A DNA stretch of 28,029 nucleotides, taken from NCBI GenBank assembly GCA_910586555.1, contig CAJUJY010000047.1, positions 1 through 28,029 of the forward strand. Direction: 5' to 3'. Under the pieces are notes generated by a model. That model worked only from the letters and a program-made list of their open reading frames with translations. It made no database searches and was not told the DNA's origin. The DNA comes from an uncultured Lachnospiraceae bacterium (lineage in GTDB: Bacteria; Bacillota; Clostridia; Lachnospirales; Lachnospiraceae). Shown here in pieces: positions 1 to 7,823 of the stretch (position 1 is the first letter of the stretch; the number at the start of each line of letters is the position of its first letter). Both the position numbers and the translations under genes were made by a program.

Positions 1-345
1 TATACGTTTTGGCAGTTTATAAAAATATTTCCTGTGGATTTCCCTGGTTTAATGGAATTGTACTGCACTTGCACATGTAACAGTACTTAATAATGGTGCA
101 AAAGTACCTTTTATATAGGATATAAAAGTCTTCCACATGGTACAAGTTTAGGATTTATTGAAAAATACAGGTTACAGATAATAACCAGGGAGCATTGTAT
201 ATCCCGGTTCGCTATCTTCCAGACAAATATAAAATTTTCTCAAAAAGTTAAAATACAAGCAGGGAAACTTTTAATTCCCATGGAACGTAGTAACATGCAG
301 ACAGCCTCTGGTATATACAAAAAAGCAAGAAGGAATGTTTTTTCC

Positions 346-374
346 TTGACAAACATTAGTTCATATGATATTCT
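346..374 (+). promoter_or_regulatory. sigma-A type promoter for the 421-1566 gene
   Basis: A consensus -35 box TTGACA (346-351) is followed after 17 bases by TATTCT (369-374), close to the TATAAT -10 consensus. Transcription would start near 381-383, about 40 bases before the ATG at 421. This argues that the open frame upstream of 421 is not translated. The rest of 1-345 holds no gene that I can support. Confidence 0.6.
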
Positions 375-420
375 TATAGCAGAACTTATATACAAATATT
401 TAATGTACTGGCGGGAAATT

Positions 421-1566
421 ATGTTTAATATAAATAATTATTCTAAGTCTGTGGATTTCCTTTTAGAAAATGCCGGCCCTGTTATTAAATACCGGCTGCG
501 CAAGGAAATATTGCAGGATCTGGCAGCTAGTGAGGAAGAGGAGCTTCTTTCCCAGGTTTATGAAATGCCACTGTTTAAGCTTCTTAAAACTTATATCAGG
601 CCAGACGGTTATATAGGAAACGGCATGCACAGCCATGACCACTGGTGTGAAAAAACAATCCATGAAACACCGCTCCAGGATGGTGAAAGTGCTGCAAGGC
701 TGCTTTCATATTATAAAATTCCAAAAAGCCACCCAGTTGTTAAAAATTTGGTTGCTGCAATGCGTAATGAAAAAATTTTATATAAGGAATTTTCACATAT
801 ACCTCCTGAAGCTGTACGTTTCCAGAACCGGTTTGAAGGCATTAATAATGGTAACTGCCTTATGGCACTTATATATACAATGCAGGCAATGCTTGGCTAT
901 GGTGATGATTACCAGGATTTAAAAGATTTCCAGCAAATATCACTTAAAGGTTTTAAACATATACTGGAAATATCTTCACTTAGTGAAATAACAAAATTTA
1001 ACAAGGAGTCAAAGCTTAAATATAATTACCCTTATATTGAAGCTTCTGAGTACTTTCCAAATGTTTATACGCTTTCAATGCTTGCATATACAAATAACTG
1101 GCGGAGCAAAGAAAACTTAAAAATAATTTCAGATGCATTTAACCATATAAATGCTATTATGGAACCAGGCACTAATATACATGTGCGCATTAAAGGCAGG
1201 CATATTGCCCCATGTGGTGCATTTGTGCGCCCGGTAAGGCCATTTAATACTGGTGTAATTGATATTATAAATTACCGCCGGCTTTTAACAGAAATTGCAA
1301 TGGCAGGTGCAGACATGGAAACGGGCATTATACGTGAAACGGCAGATAATATAAACGGAGCGCTTTCTAAAGACGGCAGGCTTTATATGGATTTTAAACA
1401 GCCACACAACAGGCATTATTCACCAAAATACTTAAAATATCCACAACCATATACAGATGTAATGCTTGAAGCATCATACAGCGGTAAAAATAATGAAAAT
1501 GCCCTGTCCTGTGACCTTACATTCTGGGCATTGGAATTTTTATTCCTGGCAGAAAAGGAAAATTAA
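421..1566 (+). CDS. uncharacterised 381-residue helical protein
   Basis: I do not recognise a named function. The open frame begins at 280, but a good promoter (346-374) lies inside that extension, so I choose the ATG at 421, preceded by a weak GGGA ribosome site. The protein starts MFNINNYSKSVDFLLEN and appears soluble: there is no signal peptide or membrane segment. It is rich in His, Trp and Tyr and alternates helix-like stretches with short loops (for example PLQDGESAARLLSYYKIP, about residues 80-97). This resembles an alpha/alpha-toroid such as the terpenoid-cyclase/prenyltransferase fold, but no catalytic Asp-rich motif is evident. I recall similar conserved hypothetical proteins in Clostridia. 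It stands alone in its own transcript or may be read together with the DUF3795 gene 59 bases downstream. The reading frame is secure; the function is unknown. Confidence 0.75.
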   Translation: MFNINNYSKSVDFLLENAGPVIKYRLRKEILQDLAASEEEELLSQVYEMPLFKLLKTYIRPDGYIGNGMHSHDHWCEKTIHETPLQDGESAARLLSYYKIPKSHPVVKNLVAAMRNEKILYKEFSHIPPEAVRFQNRFEGINNGNCLMALIYTMQAMLGYGDDYQDLKDFQQISLKGFKHILEISSLSEITKFNKESKLKYNYPYIEASEYFPNVYTLSMLAYTNNWRSKENLKIISDAFNHINAIMEPGTNIHVRIKGRHIAPCGAFVRPVRPFNTGVIDIINYRRLLTEIAMAGADMETGIIRETADNINGALSKDGRLYMDFKQPHNRHYSPKYLKYPQPYTDVMLEASYSGKNNENALSCDLTFWALEFLFLAEKEN

Positions 1567-1625
1567 CAGAAAGATATAATTATTACCAGGCAAATTTATT
1601 TTATTATATGGAAGGAGTACATAAC

Positions 1626-1988
1626 ATGTATAATTTAAGCGTATGTGGTACAGATTGCAGTACATGCCACTTTTATGGCGGAATGTGTACAGGCTGTAAT
1701 AATTGTGAAGGAAAGGTTTTTTACCTGCCAGAAGGGACAACCTGTGCAATTTATAACTGTACTGTAAATAACAAAAAATTAACAGACTGTGGTAAATGCA
1801 ATGAAATACCATGTGCTATCTGGCAGCAGACAAGAGATCCAAAGTTTTCTGATAAAGAATTTGAGGAAAATATAAAAGGACGTGTACAAGCTTTAAAAAG
1901 CAGGCTTTTTAAAATAAAGGACTGTTATATAAATCCTGCCATAACCGGGCAGCAGGTACAAAATATTTATAAATTTATATTATATTGA
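1626..1988 (+). CDS. DUF3795 family Cys-rich protein
   Basis: A 120-residue protein with the DUF3795 pattern: an N-terminal LSVCGTDCSTCHFYGGMCTGC followed by further Cys pairs (CTGCNNC, CAIYNC, CGKCNEIPC). The spaced Cys residues suggest a bound metal, probably zinc, but the family has no established biochemical role. The frame opens at an ATG at 1608, but GGAAGGAG (1609-1616) lies inside that extension at the right distance from the ATG at 1626, so 1626 is the start. It ends within a hairpin that terminates this gene and the convergent cbrC-like gene. Family assignment is good; function is unknown. Confidence 0.85.
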   Translation: MYNLSVCGTDCSTCHFYGGMCTGCNNCEGKVFYLPEGTTCAIYNCTVNNKKLTDCGKCNEIPCAIWQQTRDPKFSDKEFEENIKGRVQALKSRLFKIKDCYINPAITGQQVQNIYKFILY

Positions 1989-2030
1989 TAGCCACATTTT
2001 CCTATATGTGGTATAGGCAAATGTGGCTAT
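1988..2030. terminator. bidirectional hairpin terminator between convergent genes
   Basis: A long inverted repeat: ATAGCCACATTT (from 1988) pairs with AAATGTGGCTAT (ending 2030), continued inward by CCTATA/TATAGG after one mismatch, with a 5-base loop. The following ATTAGTTTTAA is a weak T-run on the plus strand; the minus-strand exit is AT-rich. It sits exactly between the stop of the DUF3795 gene and the stop of the cbrC-like gene. Confidence 0.75.
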
Positions 2031-2035
2031 TAGTT

Positions 2036-2869
2036 TTAATCATAATCTGCCCATAAAAGATACCTGCCACAATGAAGGCACTTAAACAGGTATCCCTGCA
2101 TACTGCCGCCATTGGACAGGTTATTACGTATATTTTCCTTAGCAGTTTCATTCCATAAACTGTCATCAAGTACTTCTTCCAGTATGCCCATTTCTTTTAA
2201 TTCCTGTGAACCGGCATATCCAATAAAAGCACAGTAATCATTACAATGCGCCCTCCAGTATTCCTGCTGCCAGCCGTAGTAACCAGGTGTTTTATGTATT
2301 AATTCATCAAGGCCTTCCATGTTGTCTGTTTCATCTACAGAACTTTCATCCTGGAATTCCCCGTCAAATTTTTCTGCTGCCTTTCCGCTTGCAATACAGC
2401 CAGGGCATAAACATTCTGGTTCTTCCAGTGAATAAAACGGCCCTTTATATTTTATAAATACTGGCTTGTTACAACAACTGCAAATTTCTGCTTCACTAAG
2501 TTCATAAAAAGCACCTGTCATAAATGGGTTTGGATGGTATTTAAATACAGGGATTTTTTTAAGCCTTTCATCTGCTTCTGGTTTATTTAACTGCTTTTTT
2601 TCAAATGAATTGCCATATTTTTGTGCAAGGTCTTTAAGGACAGCAAGGCTTTTTCTGGTTTTCTTGTTATCTGGCATATCAAGTGATACCATTAAATTAT
2701 AGGCTTTCTGGTATTGCCTCAAAAATATGTAAACATCAGCAAGTACCTGCTTTGCTTCGTTATCTTTGGATTTTTCAAGCTCTTCTCTGAAATCAAAAAA
2801 CGGATCTATAAAATAATTTTTTTCATAGCCTTTTTTAAGTTTAATATATTTTTCTTTGTATAATCCCAT
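2036..2869 (-). CDS. CbrC/UPF0167 family protein with helical N-terminal extension
   Basis: 277 residues. From about residue 108 the protein matches the CbrC (UPF0167) family: PVFKYHPNPFMTGAF, then CSCCNKPVFIKYKGPFYS, a second Cys cluster CLCPGCIASGKAAEKFDGEF, and a late CLHCGRYLLWADYD end. Two Cys pairs and a C-terminal CxxC could bind zinc. In E. coli CbrC is linked to colicin E2 tolerance; the mechanism is not known. The first ~105 residues are an extra Lys/Glu-rich helical region (LADVYIFLRQYQKAYNLMVSL looks like one TPR hairpin). Typical E. coli CbrC is shorter and lacks this. The CPGCIA piece resembles the CPGCIANSE of the helical-repeat protein at 7824-8945. The gene lies 71 bases after murF and may be co-transcribed with it. 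The start has a GGAG site 11 bases upstream. Confidence 0.8.
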   Translation of the reverse strand: MGLYKEKYIKLKKGYEKNYFIDPFFDFREELEKSKDNEAKQVLADVYIFLRQYQKAYNLMVSLDMPDNKKTRKSLAVLKDLAQKYGNSFEKKQLNKPEADERLKKIPVFKYHPNPFMTGAFYELSEAEICSCCNKPVFIKYKGPFYSLEEPECLCPGCIASGKAAEKFDGEFQDESSVDETDNMEGLDELIHKTPGYYGWQQEYWRAHCNDYCAFIGYAGSQELKEMGILEEVLDDSLWNETAKENIRNNLSNGGSMQGYLFKCLHCGRYLLWADYD

Positions 2870-2902
2870 TCCAGTAATTTCTCCATTAACTATATATTAT
2901 TA

Positions 2903-2932
2903 TGGCAGCAGTATTCTTTATTCCTGCTGCCA
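2903..2932 (-). terminator. hairpin between murF and the cbrC-like gene
   Basis: A perfect 9-bp inverted repeat TGGCAGCAG (2903-2911) / CTGCTGCCA (2924-2932) with a 12-base loop, eight bases past the murF stop on the minus strand. There is no proper U-run after it on that strand (ATAATAATAT follows), so it may be a weak terminator, an mRNA 3' end stabiliser or a processing site. Confidence 0.4.
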
Positions 2933-2940
2933 GTAATGTT

Positions 2941-4335
2941 TTACATATTTTCAAGGCTTTCTATAACTTTATTAAACCCCATTGCATGTGATGCCTTGAC
3001 AAGTACTGAACTTCCATCTTTTACAATGCTTTTAAGTATTTTTAAAAGTTCTTCTGTATTTTTATAATAAAGCACATTATGTTCTTTATTCATTGCAAGT
3101 GCCCCGTCTGCATACTGCTTTGCAAGTGTTCCTGCACATATTATGCAGTCAATGCCTTTCTGTACAGCATATGCACCTATGTCAAAATGCATTATTTTTT
3201 CATTGGCACCAAGTTCAAACATATCACCTATTATTGCAGTTTTGTATGTTTCAACGTCTGAAAGCACATCAATGGCAGCTTTCATAGATGCAGGGTTTGC
3301 ATTATAACAGCCATCCATTATTGTAAACCTTGCAGTTTTTTTAATATTGCCATGCCCGCCGGCTGGTTTAAAGCGGCTTATGCCCCTCCGGATTTCTTCT
3401 GGTTCCATTCCAAGATCTGTTGCAACCGCAATAGCAGCAAGTGCATTTATTACCATGTGTTTTCCTGGTACTGGTACATTAACGGTTATTCTTTTATCCC
3501 TGGTTACTGCATCAAAGCTTGTGCCCTCAAGCCCTTTTGGGATAATATTTTCCGCATATACATCACAATTACTTCCAGTGCCGAAAAATACTGGTTTCTT
3601 TCCGTTTACTTCTGTTATCTGTGACAGTTTGTCATCATCACCATTAAGATATACAGTGCCGTCTTCTGCCATTGATGTAAAAATCTCTGTTTTAGCCTTA
3701 AGTACGCCGTCCCTGTCCCCAAGGTTTTCAAGGTGGCACTGTCCTATATTTGTTATAATGCATATATCAGGCTTTACTATGCTGCTTAGCCTTTCCATTT
3801 CACCAAATTCACTTATACCCATCTCCACTACTGCTATTTCATGTTCCCTGCGCAGCCGGAATAATGTAAGTGGTACACCTACTTCATTATTAAAGTTTCC
3901 TTGTGTTTTTAATGTATTAAAATGTTCTGAAAGTACAGAAGCAACTATTTCTTTTGTTGATGTTTTGCCAACACTTCCTGTTATCCCTATAATCTTAGTG
4001 CCGCAGGCTGTACGGTAAAATGCCGCAATATCTTTTAATGCCTGGTAGCATGAACTTACCTGTATAAATGCACATCCTTCTGGCACACTGCCATTTTCCA
4101 GGCACTCCTGTGGTGTTCTTTCTGAAATGCAGCACAGGGCACCATTATTATATGTCTGCATTATATACCTGCTGCCATCTGTGCGTTCCCCTTTTATAGC
4201 TATAAAAAGGCCGCCTGGCATAATTTCCCTGCTGTCTGTTGTTATAGAAGATATTTCTGTATCTTTTACACTGCCATCTCCATAATATATGCCATTACAA
4301 AGCCCTGAAACATTTGCTGGTGTTATTTGTTCCAT
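2941..4335 (-). CDS. murF: UDP-N-acetylmuramoyl-tripeptide--D-alanyl-D-alanine ligase
   Basis: MurF catalyses the ATP-dependent addition of D-Ala-D-Ala to the UDP-MurNAc-tripeptide, the last cytoplasmic step of the peptidoglycan precursor. Domain order is normal for Mur ligases: an N-terminal substrate-binding domain with TTDSREIMPGGLFIAIKG, the ATP loop GITGSVGKTSTKE (about residues 117-129), the central QGNFNNEVGVPLTLFRL, and a C-terminal domain with MDGCYNANPASMKAAID. Length 464 residues is typical. I use the ATG at 4335 (MEQITPANV), not the upstream one at 4371: it has AGGGG 10 bases ahead and leaves a 16-base gap after ddl, whereas 4371 would overlap ddl and adds residues with no family match. 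It follows ddl, the enzyme that makes its substrate, almost certainly in one transcript. Confidence 0.95.
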   Translation of the reverse strand: MEQITPANVSGLCNGIYYGDGSVKDTEISSITTDSREIMPGGLFIAIKGERTDGSRYIMQTYNNGALCCISERTPQECLENGSVPEGCAFIQVSSCYQALKDIAAFYRTACGTKIIGITGSVGKTSTKEIVASVLSEHFNTLKTQGNFNNEVGVPLTLFRLRREHEIAVVEMGISEFGEMERLSSIVKPDICIITNIGQCHLENLGDRDGVLKAKTEIFTSMAEDGTVYLNGDDDKLSQITEVNGKKPVFFGTGSNCDVYAENIIPKGLEGTSFDAVTRDKRITVNVPVPGKHMVINALAAIAVATDLGMEPEEIRRGISRFKPAGGHGNIKKTARFTIMDGCYNANPASMKAAIDVLSDVETYKTAIIGDMFELGANEKIMHFDIGAYAVQKGIDCIICAGTLAKQYADGALAMNKEHNVLYYKNTEELLKILKSIVKDGSSVLVKASHAMGFNKVIESLENM

Positions 4336-4351
4336 ATCCTGTAATCCCCTG

Positions 4352-5419
4352 TTATATTTTATATTTTGCAAGTGAAGCTTTAACTATTTTTTCACATAAT
4401 TCCTGGTAGCCTACATTAACTGCTGCCGCCTCCTGCGGAAGCAGGCTTGCTGGTGTCATGCCTGGAAGTGTATTTGCTTCAAGGCAGTATATGCTGCCAT
4501 TTGCATCAAGCAGGAAATCTATTCTTGCATATGCTTTAAGCCCAAGCAGGCTGTATACATCTTTAGCATACTCCTGTATCTGTACACGGAGTTTATCACT
4601 TATATTTGCTGGGCACACATCATCTGCCATTCCTGGCTGGTACTTGGTCTTATAGTCATAGAACCCCTGCTTTGGTATAATCTCAATAACAGGGTAAGCC
4701 ACGCCATCTACTACCCCTGCTGAAAGTTCCCTTCCTTTTATGTATTCCTCAACAAGTATTTCATCCTCATATTTTGCAGCAGTATTTAATGCCACAAGGT
4801 ATTCCTCCCTGTTTCCTGCTATGCCAACACCGACACTTGAGCCGCCGCAGCATGGTTTTACAACACATGGGAACATACTGTCATTAAGCAGTTTTTGTCC
4901 ATTAAGCCCTTCCTTAATCTCATTTTTTGTAACCAGGAAGCCATATGGTACTGGTATGCCGCTTTCTTTTAAAATTTTTTTAGATATAAACTTGTTCATT
5001 GCAAGTGCACTTCCAAATGAACCTGAACCAGTATATTTTATGCCTAATATATCAAATGCTGCCTGCATTTTGCCATTTTCGCCGTCAGCGCCATGCAGTG
5101 CCATAAATACTATATCAGCCATACGGCAGATATTTATTACATTAGGGCCTGTAAAACTGCTGTTATCCCCTTTGCGCAGTTTCTTAATCTCTTCTATATC
5201 AGGATCTGTAACATTTATCCCATGTACTTCACTGTCTAACAAAGACTCCTTTTCAAATATATCTTCTGGAATATCCCCCTCTTTGCCATATCCAAAGAAT
5301 ACATCAATAAGGACTGCTTTATGCCCGTTTTTCCTTAAAGCTTCACAGACACCTTTGCCTGTCACAAGTGAAACTTCCCTTTCTGTACTAATGCCGCCAG
5401 CTAAAACAACTATATTCAC
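4352..5419 (-). CDS. ddl: D-alanine--D-alanine ligase
   Basis: Ddl joins two D-Ala using ATP to give the dipeptide consumed by MurF, encoded just downstream. ATP-grasp motifs are present: the N-terminal NIVVLAGGISTEREVSLVTG with the conserved Glu, ALHGADGENGKMQAAFDILG, PCVVKPCCGGSSVGVGIAG with the conserved Ser, YDYKTKYQPG carrying the Tyr typical of D-Ala-D-Ala (not D-Ala-D-Lac) ligases, and ARIDFLLDANGSIYCLEANT with the following LPGMTPASL. The open frame continues upstream to 5512, but GGAGG lies 5 bases before a GTG at 5419 that begins exactly where the family begins, and the promoter at 5464-5491 sits inside the longer version. So I call a GTG start and 355 residues, a usual Ddl length. 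Confidence 0.95.
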   Translation of the reverse strand: MNIVVLAGGISTEREVSLVTGKGVCEALRKNGHKAVLIDVFFGYGKEGDIPEDIFEKESLLDSEVHGINVTDPDIEEIKKLRKGDNSSFTGPNVINICRMADIVFMALHGADGENGKMQAAFDILGIKYTGSGSFGSALAMNKFISKKILKESGIPVPYGFLVTKNEIKEGLNGQKLLNDSMFPCVVKPCCGGSSVGVGIAGNREEYLVALNTAAKYEDEILVEEYIKGRELSAGVVDGVAYPVIEIIPKQGFYDYKTKYQPGMADDVCPANISDKLRVQIQEYAKDVYSLLGLKAYARIDFLLDANGSIYCLEANTLPGMTPASLLPQEAAAVNVGYQELCEKIVKASLAKYKI

Positions 5420-5463
5420 AATAACCTCCATTCTGCACCAAAATGCCATTGGTTTCACCTGAT

Positions 5464-5491
5464 ATATTAACACAGGGGGCAGAAAAGTCAA
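5464..5491 (-). promoter_or_regulatory. promoter of ddl-murF
   Basis: Read on the minus strand: TTGACT (5491-5486), a 16-base spacer, then TAATAT (5469-5464), about 45 bases before the ddl GTG. I see no strong terminator between this promoter and the end of the helical-repeat array at 5544, so read-through from the array is also possible. Confidence 0.6.
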
Positions 5492-5543
5492 GCAGCAAGT
5501 CCAATGTACCATATCTATTTTATTTTAAAGCATGGCATGGTGG

Positions 5544-6668
5544 TTAATATGATAAAATATTCTGTACTGATATCTTAAGTTCATCTGTATATTTATCTGT
5601 CATATTTCTTTTATCAAACTTTTTTGCAACTTCTTCTGCTTTTTTATAATAATACTTTGCAAGCCTGTCTATGCTGTATATATTGTTTTCACTATATAAT
5701 GGAAATGTATTGCCAAGCTGTAGTTTTATGGTTTCTTCACTTTTAACCTTTTTAAGCCCCATAAAAAAACAGGCAGAATCTTTAAATGAATAATACATAT
5801 ATTCAGGCCTTTGTTCACTTTCAATATCTTTCCAGTGCTTTTTATAAATCCTTAACCCCCTGCCTGTATTATTATAAACATAGGCACACATAAAAGAGGC
5901 CCAGAGTTTATAATCTATAACGTCCATTCTGGAATTTTCCAGTAATTTTGCGTTCTCTGCTGCTTTTTCATAATCACCGTGCATAAGGTAATATTTAAGG
6001 TAACGTTTATACATGCGTGGTTTAGTATTAGATTTCCAGCCGCCACATGACAATGTGCCATCATTAATTTTTTCTGCAATCCTGTCTGCTTTATCTTTTT
6101 CATTGGCTGAAAGGTAATATGACAATTCTGTATTAGCTGTACAGCCTTCACAGTCATATCCGCCGGAAGGGGTTGTTTTTAACATGGATAATGCTTTTTT
6201 TGCTTCTTCCATATGGCCTGCTTCCCTGTAAAATTCCACCATCATTCTGTAAGGTTCCCTTGGCTTACGCCCATATGCTATCCAGCGTTCTTTAAAATCA
6301 TTAAGGAAGTTTACACAATCATTAAATGGTACCTGGTAAAATTCAGTGCATATATCAGACATATCCTCATAAGTCCACAGTACATTTTCCATCATGCCAG
6401 GAAATTCATCACTGAAACTGCCATTTGTATATGTATATTTGTCTATAACAGCCAGAAGTTCCGGGAATACTGTAACTATGTCAAAACCACTCCCGTACCA
6501 TTCTGATTCATCACACAGTTCAACCATAAAAAACACCTTATTTTCTATATCATTGTTAAGGTCTGCCTGTTCTATGGCAGAACGGATTGCATCTGCCCTT
6601 GCTTTACCGTGGTCTTTTTTCATGTATTCAATCCTAAGCCTTCCAGGGTCATATATATTATTTTCCAT
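5544..6668 (-). CDS. helical-repeat family protein, copy 7 (uncharacterised)
   Basis: Last copy of the array. 374 residues, cytoplasmic by appearance, no signal peptide. Shared family landmarks: DHGKARADAIRSAIEQADLN (about 19-38), TVFPELLAVIDKY (66-78), CTEFYQVPFNDCVNFLNDFK (107-126), REPYRMMVEFY, then C173-EG-C176 followed by TANTELSYYL, a third Cys at 208, GRGLRIYKKHWKDIE, TFPLYSENNIYSI and KFDKRNMTDKYTDEL at the end. Helix pairs such as GHMEEAKKALSMLK and GDYEKAAENAKLLE look like TPR-type hairpins. This is the most diverged of the downstream group: it has VELCDE where others have REE(L/F)CEE, and a KKDHG entry. Its ATG overlaps the stop of copy 6 by one base (TAATG), with GGAGG upstream, indicating translational coupling. 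Function unknown. Confidence 0.85.
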   Translation of the reverse strand: MENNIYDPGRLRIEYMKKDHGKARADAIRSAIEQADLNNDIENKVFFMVELCDESEWYGSGFDIVTVFPELLAVIDKYTYTNGSFSDEFPGMMENVLWTYEDMSDICTEFYQVPFNDCVNFLNDFKERWIAYGRKPREPYRMMVEFYREAGHMEEAKKALSMLKTTPSGGYDCEGCTANTELSYYLSANEKDKADRIAEKINDGTLSCGGWKSNTKPRMYKRYLKYYLMHGDYEKAAENAKLLENSRMDVIDYKLWASFMCAYVYNNTGRGLRIYKKHWKDIESEQRPEYMYYSFKDSACFFMGLKKVKSEETIKLQLGNTFPLYSENNIYSIDRLAKYYYKKAEEVAKKFDKRNMTDKYTDELKISVQNILSY

Positions 6669-7798
6669 TAACAGTCCTCCCCTCTGTATACATTGGCAAA
6701 TGATTTCCTAAGTTTATCTGTATAAATGCCTGTCCTGTTTCTTTTGTCAAATTTTGCTGCAATTTGTTCTGCTTCTTTATAATAATATTCTATAAGGCTT
6801 GTAGTGCTGTAAATGCCACTTCCATTATATAAAGGAAACTGTTTTTTAAACATAAGTTTTACAGTATCCCTGTTACTGGTCTTTCTAAGCCCTTTAAAAA
6901 AGCATGCTGCACACATATATGCATTAAACTTTTCATTAGGATTATGCTCTTCTTCCCATTCTTTATAGTGTTTTTTATAAATCTTAAGACCCTTTCCAGG
7001 GTTTTTATAAAGGCAGGCACACATTATAAAATGCCAGGGACTGAATTCTTTGTACATGCTTCTGTAATATTCCAGTACCGATGCCACTTCTGCTGCTTTT
7101 TTATAACTGCCATTTACAATATAATATTCAAGGTAAGTTGTTTTCATACGCAACAGTGAAAATGACGGGTTTCCTTCACACTTTACAATACCTTCTTCAA
7201 TTTTACTGGCAAGTTTGTCTGCCTTTTCTTTTTCACCATTAAATAAATAATAATCTATTTCAGAATTAGCATCACAGCCTGGACAGTTATCAGGGCCTTT
7301 AGGGCAGCTTTTAAATTTCTTAAAATACTTTGTGGTATTGGCACTGTCCCCTGTCCTGAGGTAAAACCCTGATATCATGCGGTATGGTTCCCTGTTACTA
7401 TAACCATAAGCAGTATAACGCCTTTTATAGTCATTATAGAATTTAATACATTCTTTAAGGGGTATCTGGTAAAAAACGTCACATGCATCTAACATTGTTT
7501 CATAATCCCATAATACCTCATCTTGTATTCCTGATTCCTGGAATGGCGTAAGCGTTAAGTCCGGATAACTGTCTACAAGTGCTAAAAGCTCAGGGAAAAC
7601 TGTAAATAAATCAAGCTCATCTGCAAACTCTCCTGCCTCGCCGCAAAAATCTTCCCTGAAAAAAACCATATATGGTATATCATTATTAAGGTCTGCCTGT
7701 TCTATGGCAGAACGGATTGCATCTGCCCTTGCCTTGCCATGTGGAAGTTCCCTGTAACTTTTTACTAGTTTTTCAGGATTATATATATTATCCTGCAT
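6668..7798 (-). CDS. helical-repeat family protein, copy 6 (uncharacterised)
   Basis: 376 residues starting MQDNIYNPEKLVKSYRELPH. The open frame reaches 7837, overlapping copy 5, but GGAG lies 7 bases before the ATG at 7798 and that start aligns with the paralogues. Family landmarks are intact: PHGKARADAIRSAIEQADLN, FREDFCGEAGEF, FTVFPELLALVDSYPD, FYQIPLKECIKFYNDYKRRY, the Cys pair in DNCPGCDANSEIDYYL, the later EGIVKCEG Cys, GKGLKIYKKHYKEWEEEHNP, FPLYNGSGIYS and KFDKRNRTGIYTDKL. Several Ala-rich helix pairs (SYKKAAEVASVLEYY; EKADKLASKIEEG) support a TPR-like solenoid. It lies 25 bases after copy 5 and overlaps copy 7 by one base. At DNA level the segment encoding RADAIRSAIEQADLNND is almost the same as in copy 7, a sign of recent duplication or conversion. 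Function unknown. Confidence 0.85.
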   Translation of the reverse strand: MQDNIYNPEKLVKSYRELPHGKARADAIRSAIEQADLNNDIPYMVFFREDFCGEAGEFADELDLFTVFPELLALVDSYPDLTLTPFQESGIQDEVLWDYETMLDACDVFYQIPLKECIKFYNDYKRRYTAYGYSNREPYRMISGFYLRTGDSANTTKYFKKFKSCPKGPDNCPGCDANSEIDYYLFNGEKEKADKLASKIEEGIVKCEGNPSFSLLRMKTTYLEYYIVNGSYKKAAEVASVLEYYRSMYKEFSPWHFIMCACLYKNPGKGLKIYKKHYKEWEEEHNPNEKFNAYMCAACFFKGLRKTSNRDTVKLMFKKQFPLYNGSGIYSTTSLIEYYYKEAEQIAAKFDKRNRTGIYTDKLRKSFANVYRGEDC

Positions 7799-7823
7799 TT
7801 TTTTACTCCTTTTCCTGGAATTT

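Noticed and set aside
195..225. tRNA-like GGTTCG in the left intergenic region
   Set aside because: No acceptor or anticodon stems can be formed around it.
3347..4018. Long plus-strand open frame (223 codons) opposite murF
   Set aside because: Complementary shadow of murF; no ribosome site and low-complexity product.
4336..4371. Upstream MurF start at 4371
   Set aside because: It overlaps ddl and adds 12 residues without family match; the start at 4335 has its own ribosome site.
4740..5462. Long plus-strand open frame (240 codons) opposite ddl
   Set aside because: Shadow of ddl; Ser/Pro-rich product with no family features.
5420..5512. Longer N-terminus of Ddl from an ATG at 5512 or 5431
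   Set aside because: The promoter and the GGAGG site lie inside it, and the residues (WCCLTFLPPVL and on) do not fit the family.
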